Below, one piece after another: positions 7,414-14,456 of a DNA stretch of 28,232 bases; position 1 is the first letter of the stretch; each line of letters starts with the position of its first letter. The position numbers were made by a program, and so were the translations under genes. Below the pieces are notes generated by a model that saw only the letters and a list, made by a program, of their open reading frames with translations, was not told the origin of the DNA and searched no databases. This stretch comes from CAYXPG01 sp964564845. GTDB taxonomy: Bacteria > Planctomycetota > Phycisphaerae > Sedimentisphaerales > Anaerobacaceae. The stretch lies in NCBI GenBank assembly GCA_964564845.1, contig CAZMCN010000009.1, forward strand, positions 1-28,232, read 5' to 3'.

Positions 7414-7516
7414 TGGAGCACTTTATGAGCTGCATTTAGTATTTTATCCTTTGACCGGCAGGCCGTTTTTTAAAACTTCTAACCACAACATTTTTTCTCT
7501 AAAGCGGTGCTGTGTT

Positions 7517-8401
7517 TCATTGACCTCTTCTTCGAAGCAGCTCGATAAGGTACTGACTGCCCTCGCTCAGAGGCCTCCCTTTGCGTACAATTGTTCCGGT
7601 CGGCCTGATAAAATTCTCATTCGAAAATTTTATGGCCTTGATTGAGCCGCTCGTGACTTCCTGAATTATCGTCGTCGTCGGCAATATACTCACCCCTATG
7701 TTTATCTCAACTGCTCGCTTGATGGTTTCGATATTATCAAACTCCATCACGGGGTGGATGTTAAGATTATAACGCTCAAATATATCTTTTATCCACTTAC
7801 GTGTCGGAGCAATTTCCTCAAAGCCGATATATCTTTCAAACTGAACTTTATGAATATCAATCTCCGATTCACCCGCCAATGGATGCTTAGGGCTGCAGAC
7901 AAAAACCAGCGGCTCTTCTTCAAAGTCATAAACTTCAAGTCTTTTATCTCTTTTCGGCACCGCAACCAAACCAATATCAACCTGTCCTGACAAAACCAGT
8001 TCGTAAATCTTATTAGCTGTGAAATATTCTATATGGACATTAACATCCGGATACCTCGTCATAAACTTCTTGACATAATTCGACAGATTGTGCATCCCGA
8101 TACTGAAGACCGCAGCCAAATTGATTCTGTTGTTATCTAGGTTTTTCACACTATTGAGTTCACTTTTTAGCTGCTCATATCTGTCGAGCATCTCTTTAGC
8201 AGCGTTGTAAAGCAGCCGACCCTCTTTGGTAAGCTCAATAGGTCTTTTCCTTCGGTCGAGTAATCGGCACTTGTGGATAAGTTCCAGTTGCGCAAGCTGT
8301 TGGGAAACCGCTGACTGGCTCAAAAGATTCTTTTCTGCCGTCTTTGAGAAACTTCGCAGCTCACATAAATCGCAGAACATCTTTAGAATTTCTATATGCA
8401 T
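7517..8401 (-). CDS. LysR-family transcriptional regulator
   Basis: The 294-residue protein has the LysR winged helix-turn-helix at the N-terminus (F-S-K-T-A-E-K-N-L-L-S-Q-S-A-V-S-Q-Q-L, about residues 18-36) and a periplasmic-binding-like effector domain from about residue 90. Its length is normal for the family. It is divergent from glutamate dehydrogenase across a 181-bp AT-rich gap, the usual arrangement of a LysR protein with its target, so control of gdhA or of its own gene is a reasonable inference. The inducer is unknown; the sequence looks nearest to the CysL/CbbR-type branch, but I cannot place it firmly. Confidence 0.9.
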   Translation of the reverse strand: MHIEILKMFCDLCELRSFSKTAEKNLLSQSAVSQQLAQLELIHKCRLLDRRKRPIELTKEGRLLYNAAKEMLDRYEQLKSELNSVKNLDNNRINLAAVFSIGMHNLSNYVKKFMTRYPDVNVHIEYFTANKIYELVLSGQVDIGLVAVPKRDKRLEVYDFEEEPLVFVCSPKHPLAGESEIDIHKVQFERYIGFEEIAPTRKWIKDIFERYNLNIHPVMEFDNIETIKRAVEINIGVSILPTTTIIQEVTSGSIKAIKFSNENFIRPTGTIVRKGRPLSEGSQYLIELLRRRGQ

Positions 8402-8582
8402 TATAAGCCGCCCTAATATACAATATTTTCTTATTTAATTTTCTTGCCACATCCAGTTAACTCAATATAATATGGATTTTTTTGCTATTTTCAAGGTAAT
8501 TTTATTATTTCTTTGCGCAGTTTAACATATTTTTTGTTAGGCGGTCGGATAAATTTGTTAATTATTAATGGAGGTTACTTAA
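8402..8582. promoter_or_regulatory. Divergent control region between the LysR gene and gdhA
   Basis: This 181-bp, very AT-rich gap must hold both promoters and probably a LysR operator. I see no -35/-10 pair I trust. A short perfect palindrome TTAAT-T-ATTAA lies just before the gdhA ribosome site, and GGAGGT 8-9 nt before the gdhA ATG is strong. The site ATGGAGGTTACTTAAATG also contains a four-codon upstream frame ending in TAA that overlaps the A before the gdhA start. Confidence 0.5.
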
Positions 8583-9926
8583 ATGGCAGCTAATAATGTG
8601 ACCCAGGCCGTTTACGAACAGGTACTCAAACGCAATCCCGGTGAGGCCGAATTCCACCAGGCGGTCAAAGAAGTTTTGGATACCTTGGGTCCGGTAATTG
8701 ATAAAAACCCTCAATATATCAAAACAGGCATTCTTGAGCGTCTGGTCGAACCGGAAAGGCAATTAATCTTTCGAGTCCCCTGGCAGGACGACAAAGGAAA
8801 CTTCCACGTAAACAGGGGCTTCAGGGTCGAGTTTAACAGTGCCTTAGGCCCTTACAAAGGAGGTATTCGTTTTCATCCCAGTGTGTATCTTGGAATTATT
8901 AAGTTTTTGGGTTTCGAGCAAATCTTAAAGAATTCGCTTACCGGTTTAATGATAGGCGGCGGAAAAGGAGGCTCCGATTTCAACCCCAAAGGAAAAACTG
9001 ATTCTGAGGTTATGCGATTCTGCCAGAGCTTTATGACCGAGCTTTTCAGGCACATCGGACCGAATACGGACATCCCAGCCGGTGACATTGGTGTCGGCAC
9101 CCGCGAAATCGGCTTCCTGTTCGGCCAGTACAAACGAATCTGTAATGAGTTCACCGGCGTCCTTACCGGCAAGGGCATTGAATGGGGCGGCTCTCTCGTT
9201 CGCACCGAAGCCACCGGATACGGACTTGTTTATATGATGGATGAGGTATTAAAAAGTAATGGAAAAGGTATCGACGGTATGAACGTCAGCATATCCGGCT
9301 CCGGCAACGTCGCTATTTTTGCAACTGAAAAAGTTCAGCAGCTCGGCGGCAAAGTCATAACTCTCAGTGACTCCAGCGGTTTTATTTATGACCCGGACGG
9401 CATTGACCTTGACACCGTCAAGCAGATAAAGCTGATTGAGAGAAAACGTATCAAAGAATACGTTTCAACACATAAAAGAGCTAAATACTCCGAAGACTGC
9501 AGCGGTATTTGGAACGTTAAATGCGACATCGCCCTGCCCTGTGCAACCCAGAACGAGCTTGATGAGAGCGCCGCTGAAGCACTGGTTAAGAACGGCTGCA
9601 TAGCCGTCGCCGAAGGGGCTAATATGCCGACCACCCTCGAAGGCACCGAAATATTCCAGAACAATAATGTGCTCTTCGTCCCGGCCAAAGCCGCAAACGC
9701 CGGCGGAGTGGCTGTCTCAGGCCTTGAAATGGCACAAAACAGTCAGCGCATCCCCTGGACATTTGAGAAAGCCGAGTCCGAGTTGAAGATTATTATGACG
9801 ACAATCTACAAAAGCATCAGCCAGGCCGCAGAAGAATACGGCTGCCCGGGCAATTTCGTCGCAGGAGCAAACATCGCCGGCTTCATCAAAGTCGCCGATG
9901 CTATGCTCGCTCAGGGCCTTGTGTAA
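8583..9926 (+). CDS. gdhA: Glutamate dehydrogenase, hexameric, NADP-type
   Basis: The 447-residue protein has the standard length of the bacterial hexameric enzyme, which interconverts 2-oxoglutarate plus ammonium and glutamate. Substrate-site motifs are G-P-Y-K-G-G-I-R-F-H-P (88-98), G-G-G-K-G-G-S-D (125-132, catalytic Lys128) and P-A-G-D-I-G-V-G (165-172, catalytic Asp168). The nucleotide domain has G-S-G-N-V-A followed by L-S-D-S-S-G; the serines at the end of the second strand suit NADP(H), where NAD enzymes usually carry an acidic or G-P residue. So ammonium assimilation is the likely direction. The preceding GGAGGT gives strong translation; a terminator follows at 9950-9980. Confidence 0.95.
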   Translation: MAANNVTQAVYEQVLKRNPGEAEFHQAVKEVLDTLGPVIDKNPQYIKTGILERLVEPERQLIFRVPWQDDKGNFHVNRGFRVEFNSALGPYKGGIRFHPSVYLGIIKFLGFEQILKNSLTGLMIGGGKGGSDFNPKGKTDSEVMRFCQSFMTELFRHIGPNTDIPAGDIGVGTREIGFLFGQYKRICNEFTGVLTGKGIEWGGSLVRTEATGYGLVYMMDEVLKSNGKGIDGMNVSISGSGNVAIFATEKVQQLGGKVITLSDSSGFIYDPDGIDLDTVKQIKLIERKRIKEYVSTHKRAKYSEDCSGIWNVKCDIALPCATQNELDESAAEALVKNGCIAVAEGANMPTTLEGTEIFQNNNVLFVPAKAANAGGVAVSGLEMAQNSQRIPWTFEKAESELKIIMTTIYKSISQAAEEYGCPGNFVAGANIAGFIKVADAMLAQGLV

Positions 9927-9949
9927 AAGACAAACCGAAAATTCCAACA

Positions 9950-9980
9950 GGGCGTCTGTTAAAAATGAACGCCCTTTTTT
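9950..9980 (+). terminator. Rho-independent terminator of gdhA
   Basis: A 6-bp GC-rich stem, GGGCGT (9950-9955) with ACGCCC (9969-9974), is followed directly by six T residues, 24 nt after the gdhA stop. The same GGGCGT is also the loop of an alternative 5-bp hairpin, AACAG/CTGTT (9946-9950 and 9956-9960), so the two folds exclude one another. Confidence 0.7.
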
Positions 9981-9981
9981 A

Positions 9982-10010
9982 TTGTCTATTTGTAGCTGCA
10001 CCATTATAAT
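9982..10010 (+). promoter_or_regulatory. Sigma-70 promoter of the uracil-DNA glycosylase gene
   Basis: TTGTCT (9982-9987) and a perfect TATAAT (10005-10010) are separated by exactly 17 nt. The expected start point is G10018/A10019, so the ATG at 10019 would be the first or second base of the mRNA. Confidence 0.6.
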
Positions 10011-10018
10011 TTGCCCTG

Positions 10019-10753
10019 ATGGAAAAAGAACCGGATATAAATAAAGCTATTCGCCAGCACGCTGATATGGACGATTTTTTTACCGGCGGCTTTGCGCCCG
10101 CCGTGGGAAAAAATAAACAAAAAAAAAACAAGGCTGGCCGACCAGCCGACAAGATAAAAGTCGAACTTGAAAAAATCGATGATGAAGTTCGCCGCTGTCG
10201 CAAATGCCGGCTCGGCTCACTGCGCTCTAATGCCGTGCCTGGCGAGGGAAACCCAAACGCCCGAATTATGTTCGTTGGCGAAGCACCCGGCGCCGACGAA
10301 GACGCTCAGGGCAGACCCTTTGTCGGCAGGGCCGGCCAACTGCTGGATAAGATAATCATCGCTTGCGGCCTGAAACGAACAGACGTCTTTATCGCCAACA
10401 TCTTAAAGTGTCGGCCGCCGGAAAACCGCGACCCCAGACCCGATGAGATAATAAATTGCTTTCCATATCTGCAAAGACAGATTGAAATAATAAATCCCGA
10501 GATTATAGTTGCTTTGGGTGCCCCCGCAGCCAAAACCTTGTTAAACACAAACAAATCAATTGGCCAGTTGCGGGGTTTATTTCACGAATACTATGCCGGC
10601 CTTGACAGACCGCCTATAAAACTTATGCCTACCTACCACACCGCATATTTACTGCGCAGCTATACACACGAAAACCGCGAAAGAGTCTGGGAGGATATGA
10701 AAAAAGTACTGACCGAACTCGGCCTGCCAATACCACAACGAGCAAAACAATAA
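10019..10753 (+). CDS. Family 4 uracil-DNA glycosylase with [4Fe-4S] cluster
   Basis: The 244-residue enzyme removes uracil from deaminated DNA. Cluster ligands are Cys60, Cys63 (C-R-K-C), Cys131 (K-C-R-P-P) and Cys147 (N-C-F-P-Y), with the usual family spacing. Motif A is G-E-A-P-G-A-D-E-D (87-95), and Q-G-R-P-F-V-G-R-A-G-Q-L-L-D follows. Motif B reads P-T-Y-H-T-A-Y-L-L-R (204-213), where His-Pro-Ala is more usual. About 50 residues of charged N-terminal extension precede the fold. There is no Shine-Dalgarno; the promoter position suggests a leaderless mRNA. A short in-frame start further in would also spare the fold, so the exact start is moderately sure. Confidence 0.9.
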   Translation: MEKEPDINKAIRQHADMDDFFTGGFAPAVGKNKQKKNKAGRPADKIKVELEKIDDEVRRCRKCRLGSLRSNAVPGEGNPNARIMFVGEAPGADEDAQGRPFVGRAGQLLDKIIIACGLKRTDVFIANILKCRPPENRDPRPDEIINCFPYLQRQIEIINPEIIVALGAPAAKTLLNTNKSIGQLRGLFHEYYAGLDRPPIKLMPTYHTAYLLRSYTHENRERVWEDMKKVLTELGLPIPQRAKQ

Positions 10754-10787
10754 TACCTTAACTTGAAAAAGTGTCGAAGCTAAATAC

Positions 10788-10835
10788 GCTTATACTATTT
10801 ATAAGCAATTCTGATAGTGCCTTTTTGGCCAAAAA
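10788..10835. other. Two dyad elements between udg and the PEP-CTERM gene
   Basis: GCTTATA, loop CTATT, TATAAGC (10788-10806) is a perfect 7-bp inverted repeat 34 nt after the glycosylase stop. TTTTTGGCCAAAAA (10822-10835) is a perfect 14-bp palindrome. Neither is followed by a T-run. They could be weak terminators or operators for the promoter at 10901. Confidence 0.4.
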
Positions 10836-10900
10836 ATCAACTTTCCAGCAAAAAATCTCTCCGCTGACAAAAAAACTTTCAAATTTCAAAATTTTTTTTC

Positions 10901-10930
10901 TTGACTTTATCGGACAGTTTGATATACAAT
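10901..10930 (+). promoter_or_regulatory. Sigma-70 promoter of the PEP-CTERM gene
   Basis: TTGACT (10901-10906) is followed by overlapping -10 candidates, TATACA (10923-10928, 16-nt spacer) and TACAAT (10925-10930, 18-nt spacer). The start would be near 10935-10937, giving a leader of about 90 nt. Confidence 0.55.
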
Positions 10931-11027
10931 ACCTCTATTGAAGAAGAGGTGTGAGAAGAGTCTATAACAGCTTCTTACCCTGAGAGTTAGTTAAAGGAGT
11001 CTGATAAAGAAGAGGTAAGATAGAGAA
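10931..11027 (+). promoter_or_regulatory. Structured leader of the PEP-CTERM gene
   Basis: A perfect 6-bp dyad ACCTCT/AGAGGT (10931-10936, 10945-10950) spans the expected transcription start. Downstream, TCTTACC (10973-10979) can pair with GGTAAGA (11014-11020). That second arm overlaps AGAGGT (11011-11016), the only ribosome-binding candidate for the GTG start. The 9-mer AGAAGAGGT occurs twice (10942, 11008). The fold would mask translation initiation, but this is inference from pairing alone. Confidence 0.4.
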
Positions 11028-11720
11028 GTGAGGAGAGATGGAAAGCTCATTGTGCTGCTTTCGGTATTAAGTGCTTTTGTACTGAACGCGCCGTTATATG
11101 CAGTATATACTCCTGTGTATGACACAACTCATGCCGGTGAAGAGGACCTGCACGCCGGCCTGCCTACACATCCAAATCCCGGGGCCCACGGCGGAAGTGA
11201 ACATGGGTTTGATGACCTACTCGACAGACTTTATGGGGCGGGAAATTACAACCGTATAGACGACTCAATAGACCAGATTTGGTTGGATTTGAACGGCTTT
11301 ATTGAGGTGCAGGCAATATATGCCGCCGATTATCATTGGCTCGGTTATTCACTGGATGAAACAATCGGCTCACCTATTGTATGGTTGGATGATGGTTTTG
11401 GAGGGTATCTTGATGCCGTCGGCAAAAATGCCTTATTCAACATAGAGCCTGACACTGATGCCTTCATTTGGGTACTTGGTAATGGTACTACATATTATAG
11501 TGTAGATATTTTCAACTCGGATTTAAACGACCACATGGTTACATTCTCAATACCTACTTTTCAGGACACATATGTGATTTGTTGGGATAATGGAGGCGGT
11601 GACGAGGACTTTCAGGATATGGTCTTTGAGGTTCGTAATGTTGCCGCTGTTCCTGAGCCGGCCACGATATGTTTGTTCGGGCTCGGCGCTCTGGCCTTGC
11701 TCAGAAAACGCAGAAAATAG
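11028..11720 (+). CDS. PEP-CTERM sorting-domain exported protein
   Basis: The 230-residue protein begins with a signal peptide (residues 1-25, cleavage after P-L-Y-A) and ends with a PEP-CTERM tail: V-P-E-P-A-T-I-C-L, a hydrophobic helix, then R-K-R-R-K. Such tails are recognised and cut by exosortase (EpsH/XrtA type) during export to the cell surface or matrix. The body is rich in Asp, Tyr and Trp; G-G-G-D-E-D-F-Q-D-M-V-F-E-V near residue 190 resembles the end of DUF4114-like domains. The start is GTG at 11028, as an in-frame TAA lies four codons upstream and the nearby ATG at 11038 is out of frame. No exosortase gene is in the window. Confidence 0.85.
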   Translation: MRRDGKLIVLLSVLSAFVLNAPLYAVYTPVYDTTHAGEEDLHAGLPTHPNPGAHGGSEHGFDDLLDRLYGAGNYNRIDDSIDQIWLDLNGFIEVQAIYAADYHWLGYSLDETIGSPIVWLDDGFGGYLDAVGKNALFNIEPDTDAFIWVLGNGTTYYSVDIFNSDLNDHMVTFSIPTFQDTYVICWDNGGGDEDFQDMVFEVRNVAAVPEPATICLFGLGALALLRKRRK

Positions 11721-11818
11721 GTCGGCGATTTAACTTATCAAATCAATTGAAAAACTGTAAATCTTCTCAGAGCATTTCTTATGCGCATCTGTTAGTAAAT
11801 GCTGTTAATTTATGGTCT

Positions 11819-13138
11819 TTAGCCCTGTGGTGATTGTGTGATTTGTTTTGTCAGCTCCCCCAGCAGTGCCCGCATTTGTGGGTCGTTATCTTTGGCCTGG
11901 CCTATCTTGCTGCAGGCATGCATAACGGTTGTATGGTCTCGTCCGCCCAGATGACCCCCTATCTCCTCAAGACTGTGCCGCGTCATATCCCTCGCCAGAT
12001 ACATACAAATCTGACGAGGCAGTGTTACGCTTTGGCTGCGTTTTTTGCTCTGCAAATCCGCAAGCCGAACGTCAAAATGCTTCGTTACCACTTCGATAAT
12101 ATCCGTGATACTTATATACCTCGCCGACGACTCGAGTTGTCCATCCAGTGCCGTTTTAGCCAACTGAAGGGTAATCTCCTCGCCGGCAGTAATTGCCACC
12201 GCGTAGATACTTGTCAATGCTCCCTCCAGCTCCCGGATATTTGCGTGCACTTTACGGGCAATGTATTCAGACACTTCATCGGGTACACTCAGCCCCCGAA
12301 GATGAGCTTTTTTCTGCACGATTGCAACTCTTGTCTCATAGGTTGGCGAGTCGATTCGCGCAACAAGACCCCAGTTGAATCTGCTGATAAGACGCTCTTC
12401 AAGACCCGGCATCTCGCCGGGAGCACAGTCGGCGCTGAGAATGAGTTGCTTACCGTTGTTGTACAAAGCGTTAAAAGTATGGAAAAATTCCTCCTGGCTG
12501 TGTTCACGTTCCCGCAAAAACTGTACATCATCGATTACCAGAATATCGACCGTACGAAACTGGCTCTGAAAGCCGGGCAGATTACCTTCCTCTATCGCCC
12601 TGATGAATCGGTTGACGAACTCTTCGCAGCTTAAAAATTGTATCACCGCTTTATTGCTTCTTCGCCCCGTCTCACAACAGACTGCGTGCAAAAGATGGGT
12701 CTTACCCAAACCGACGTTACCGTAAATGAAAAGAGGATTGTAGGTATTACCCGGCGATTGACTTACTGCTATACAGCTTGCTTGAGCGAGCCGGTTGCTC
12801 GGTCCTACTACGAAATTATCGAACGTATAGTCGGGATGAAGCTTAAACCCTCGTTCACGCCCCTGAGGAACTCCGGTAAATTGCTCACCGGCGGCAACAC
12901 TGAAATCTACACTGACAAGGTGGTCGGTTATCTGCTGGGCAGCACGAGTGAAACTGGTTTTGCAGTTGTCTCGTAAAAACTCAACCATTGCCTCATCCGA
13001 ACAGCCAATCCCGAGAGAACCACCACTCAAATGTAAAACTCTTAATTCATCAAACCACTGACGGGTATTGACTGGGTCAAGTGCTTTGGCACGCTCTACT
13101 ATATCTGCGAAAATGTTTTCAACCTCCTGAGCTGCCAA
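11819..13138 (-). CDS. dnaA: Chromosomal replication initiator DnaA
   Basis: The 439-residue protein has domain I (1-80), a short linker, the AAA+ domain with Walker A G-N-V-G-L-G-K-T-H (140-148) and Walker B I-L-V-I-D-D-V-Q-F-L (about 202-211), and domain IV with the signature G-G-R-D-H-T-T-V-M-H-A near the end, which reads DnaA boxes. DnaA unwinds oriC and regulates its own gene in many bacteria. The start codon is TTG (13136-13138) with GGAGGG four bases upstream; no ATG exists before residue 51. The gene is not beside dnaN, recF or gyrB and is divergent from ftsY. I find no DnaA box cluster nearby. Confidence 0.95.
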   Translation of the reverse strand: MAAQEVENIFADIVERAKALDPVNTRQWFDELRVLHLSGGSLGIGCSDEAMVEFLRDNCKTSFTRAAQQITDHLVSVDFSVAAGEQFTGVPQGRERGFKLHPDYTFDNFVVGPSNRLAQASCIAVSQSPGNTYNPLFIYGNVGLGKTHLLHAVCCETGRRSNKAVIQFLSCEEFVNRFIRAIEEGNLPGFQSQFRTVDILVIDDVQFLREREHSQEEFFHTFNALYNNGKQLILSADCAPGEMPGLEERLISRFNWGLVARIDSPTYETRVAIVQKKAHLRGLSVPDEVSEYIARKVHANIRELEGALTSIYAVAITAGEEITLQLAKTALDGQLESSARYISITDIIEVVTKHFDVRLADLQSKKRSQSVTLPRQICMYLARDMTRHSLEEIGGHLGGRDHTTVMHACSKIGQAKDNDPQMRALLGELTKQITQSPQG

Positions 13139-13214
13139 AAGGCCCTCCTTTATAAATATCCAGACTGTAAAAACAGCGCCCGCTTAAAACTTCCTTGCCT
13201 GTATTCTTCATAAA

Positions 13215-13235
13215 ACGAAAGCTCACAACTTTCGT
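13215..13235 (-). promoter_or_regulatory. Hairpin followed by T-run in the dnaA leader
   Basis: On the minus strand ACGAAAG, loop TTGTGAG, CTTTCGT is a perfect 7-bp stem followed at once by TTTTAT. It lies about 35 nt after the predicted dnaA transcription start and 77 nt before the TTG start codon, where a transcription attenuator would be placed. Confidence 0.4.
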
Positions 13236-13274
13236 CGTTGAACAAAAACTCTCCCTGAAAAAAACAGCAGAAAA

Positions 13275-13303
13275 AGTCTAACGGCACTTGCCAGGTTTGT
13301 CAA
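13275..13303 (-). promoter_or_regulatory. Sigma-70 promoter of dnaA
   Basis: On the minus strand a perfect TTGACA (13298-13303) and TAGACT (13275-13280) are 17 nt apart. The leader would be about 130 nt. TTTTCTTTGACAAA around the -35 box is identical to that of the Hc1-like gene. Confidence 0.65.
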
Positions 13304-13460
13304 AGAAAATATTCCTCTTTCGGCAAAAAAATAAAAAAAGGTGCAGGCACAAAAAAAGAACAGCCAAAATTTTCAGGTACTTAAACAAATGGCTCATTAC
13401 CCTTTAAGAAACCGACAGCTCTATGAAAAAAAGAGTTTGCGTGTGAATCTGCTTGATATC

Positions 13461-13478
13461 TTCGCAAATATCTGCGAA
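13461..13478 (+). promoter_or_regulatory. Inverted repeat upstream of ftsY
   Basis: TTCGCA and TGCGAA are perfect 6-bp arms around AATATC, about 40 nt before the ftsY ATG. It is operator-like in size, and no regulator can be named. Confidence 0.35.
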
Positions 13479-13518
13479 ACTTACACCTTAGAAGACTTTA
13501 TCCCAAAGGTACGCAGGT

Positions 13519-14442
13519 ATGGGCATTTTCACTAAAACGACTGAATACTTAAAAGACCGGCTCGGAAAAACCAGAGACAAAATCAGCAACTCATTTTCGG
13601 CGGTGCTGAGCCTGGGTAAAAAATTAGATGACGAACTGCTCGATGAACTCGAAGAAACACTGATAAGTGATGATGTCGGCGTAGAAACCACCGGTAAGCT
13701 GATAACAGACCTGCGGGATGCCTTCCGCAGCAGGCAAATCGCAACCACAGACGATGTTATCCCGTTCCTCAAGGAGCATATTAAAAGCTATTGGCCGCAT
13801 CGAGACAGACAATTACATCCGGCCGAAACCGGCCCGACCGTCATTTTAGTCGCCGGCGTCAACGGCTCCGGAAAAACTACAAGCATCGCAAAGCTCGCCC
13901 ACATACTCAGTCAAAACAATAAAAAAGTCATCGTCGCCGCCTGCGATACATACCGGGCCGCCGCCACAGAGCAGCTTACAATCTGGGCCGAGCGCATCGG
14001 AGTTCAAATCGTAAAGCAAAAGCACGGCTCCGACCCCGCCGCAGTCGCCTTTGACGCCTGCGAAGCCGCACTGGCAAGGAATGCGGACTTTCTTATCCTC
14101 GATACTGCCGGAAGAATGCACACACAGACCGACTTGATGAGACAGCTTACAAAAATCCGAGACGTCGTCGCCCGCAAAATCCCCGATGCGCCTAACGAGG
14201 TACTGCTTATTCTCGATGCAACTACCGGCCAAAACGCAATCGCTCAGGCAAAGATGTTCACCCAGGCCATTGACGTTACCGGCATATTTTTGGCCAAGCT
14301 CGATGGCACCGCTCGAGGCGGTATCGTCGTTGCCATTAAAGACCAGCTTGATATTCCCGTAAAGTTTGTCGGCCTTGGTGAAAAGCCAACTGACATCGCC
14401 GAGTTCGACCCCAAAACCTTCGTAGAAGCCCTATTTAATTAA
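13519..14442 (+). CDS. ftsY: Signal recognition particle receptor FtsY
   Basis: The 307-residue GTPase is the membrane-side partner of Ffh in co-translational targeting. Residues 1-95 form the N helical bundle; the G domain has the P-loop G-V-N-G-S-G-K-T (113-120), D-T-Y-R-A-A-A (143-149), D-T-A-G-R (about 195) and the guanine-specificity motif A-K-L-D-G-T-A-R-G-G (257-266). The acidic A domain of E. coli FtsY is absent; a short amphipathic N-terminus (MGIFTKTTEYLKDRL) probably gives membrane contact. AGG lies very close before the ATG and AAAGG 10 nt further up. It converges with the PFK gene, with 14 nt between stops. Confidence 0.95.
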   Translation: MGIFTKTTEYLKDRLGKTRDKISNSFSAVLSLGKKLDDELLDELEETLISDDVGVETTGKLITDLRDAFRSRQIATTDDVIPFLKEHIKSYWPHRDRQLHPAETGPTVILVAGVNGSGKTTSIAKLAHILSQNNKKVIVAACDTYRAAATEQLTIWAERIGVQIVKQKHGSDPAAVAFDACEAALARNADFLILDTAGRMHTQTDLMRQLTKIRDVVARKIPDAPNEVLLILDATTGQNAIAQAKMFTQAIDVTGIFLAKLDGTARGGIVVAIKDQLDIPVKFVGLGEKPTDIAEFDPKTFVEALFN

Positions 14443-14456
14443 ACAGATAAGAAAAT

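Larger units (their letters stand above)
13139..13518. other. 380-bp divergent region between dnaA and ftsY
   Basis: It holds the dnaA ribosome site, a leader hairpin and a strong minus-strand promoter (13275-13303). A plus-strand inverted repeat lies at 13461-13478. No TTATNCACA box is present, so I do not call an origin. A 64-codon GTG frame at 13341 overlaps the ftsY start and looks spurious. I cannot identify an ftsY promoter with confidence. Confidence 0.6.

Noticed and set aside
7452..7481. Terminator after the LysR gene
   Set aside because: The CGG/CCG arms near a T-run leave only 3-4 base pairs with a tiny loop, and the T-run is on the wrong strand for the LysR transcript.
11834..12634. 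266-codon frame antisense to dnaA
   Set aside because: It is wholly inside dnaA on the other strand and has low-complexity shadow composition; dnaA is certain.
13341..13535. 64-codon GTG frame before ftsY
   Set aside because: No ribosome site, overlaps the ftsY start by 17 nt, and no recognisable sequence. Conservation in relatives would be needed to revive it.
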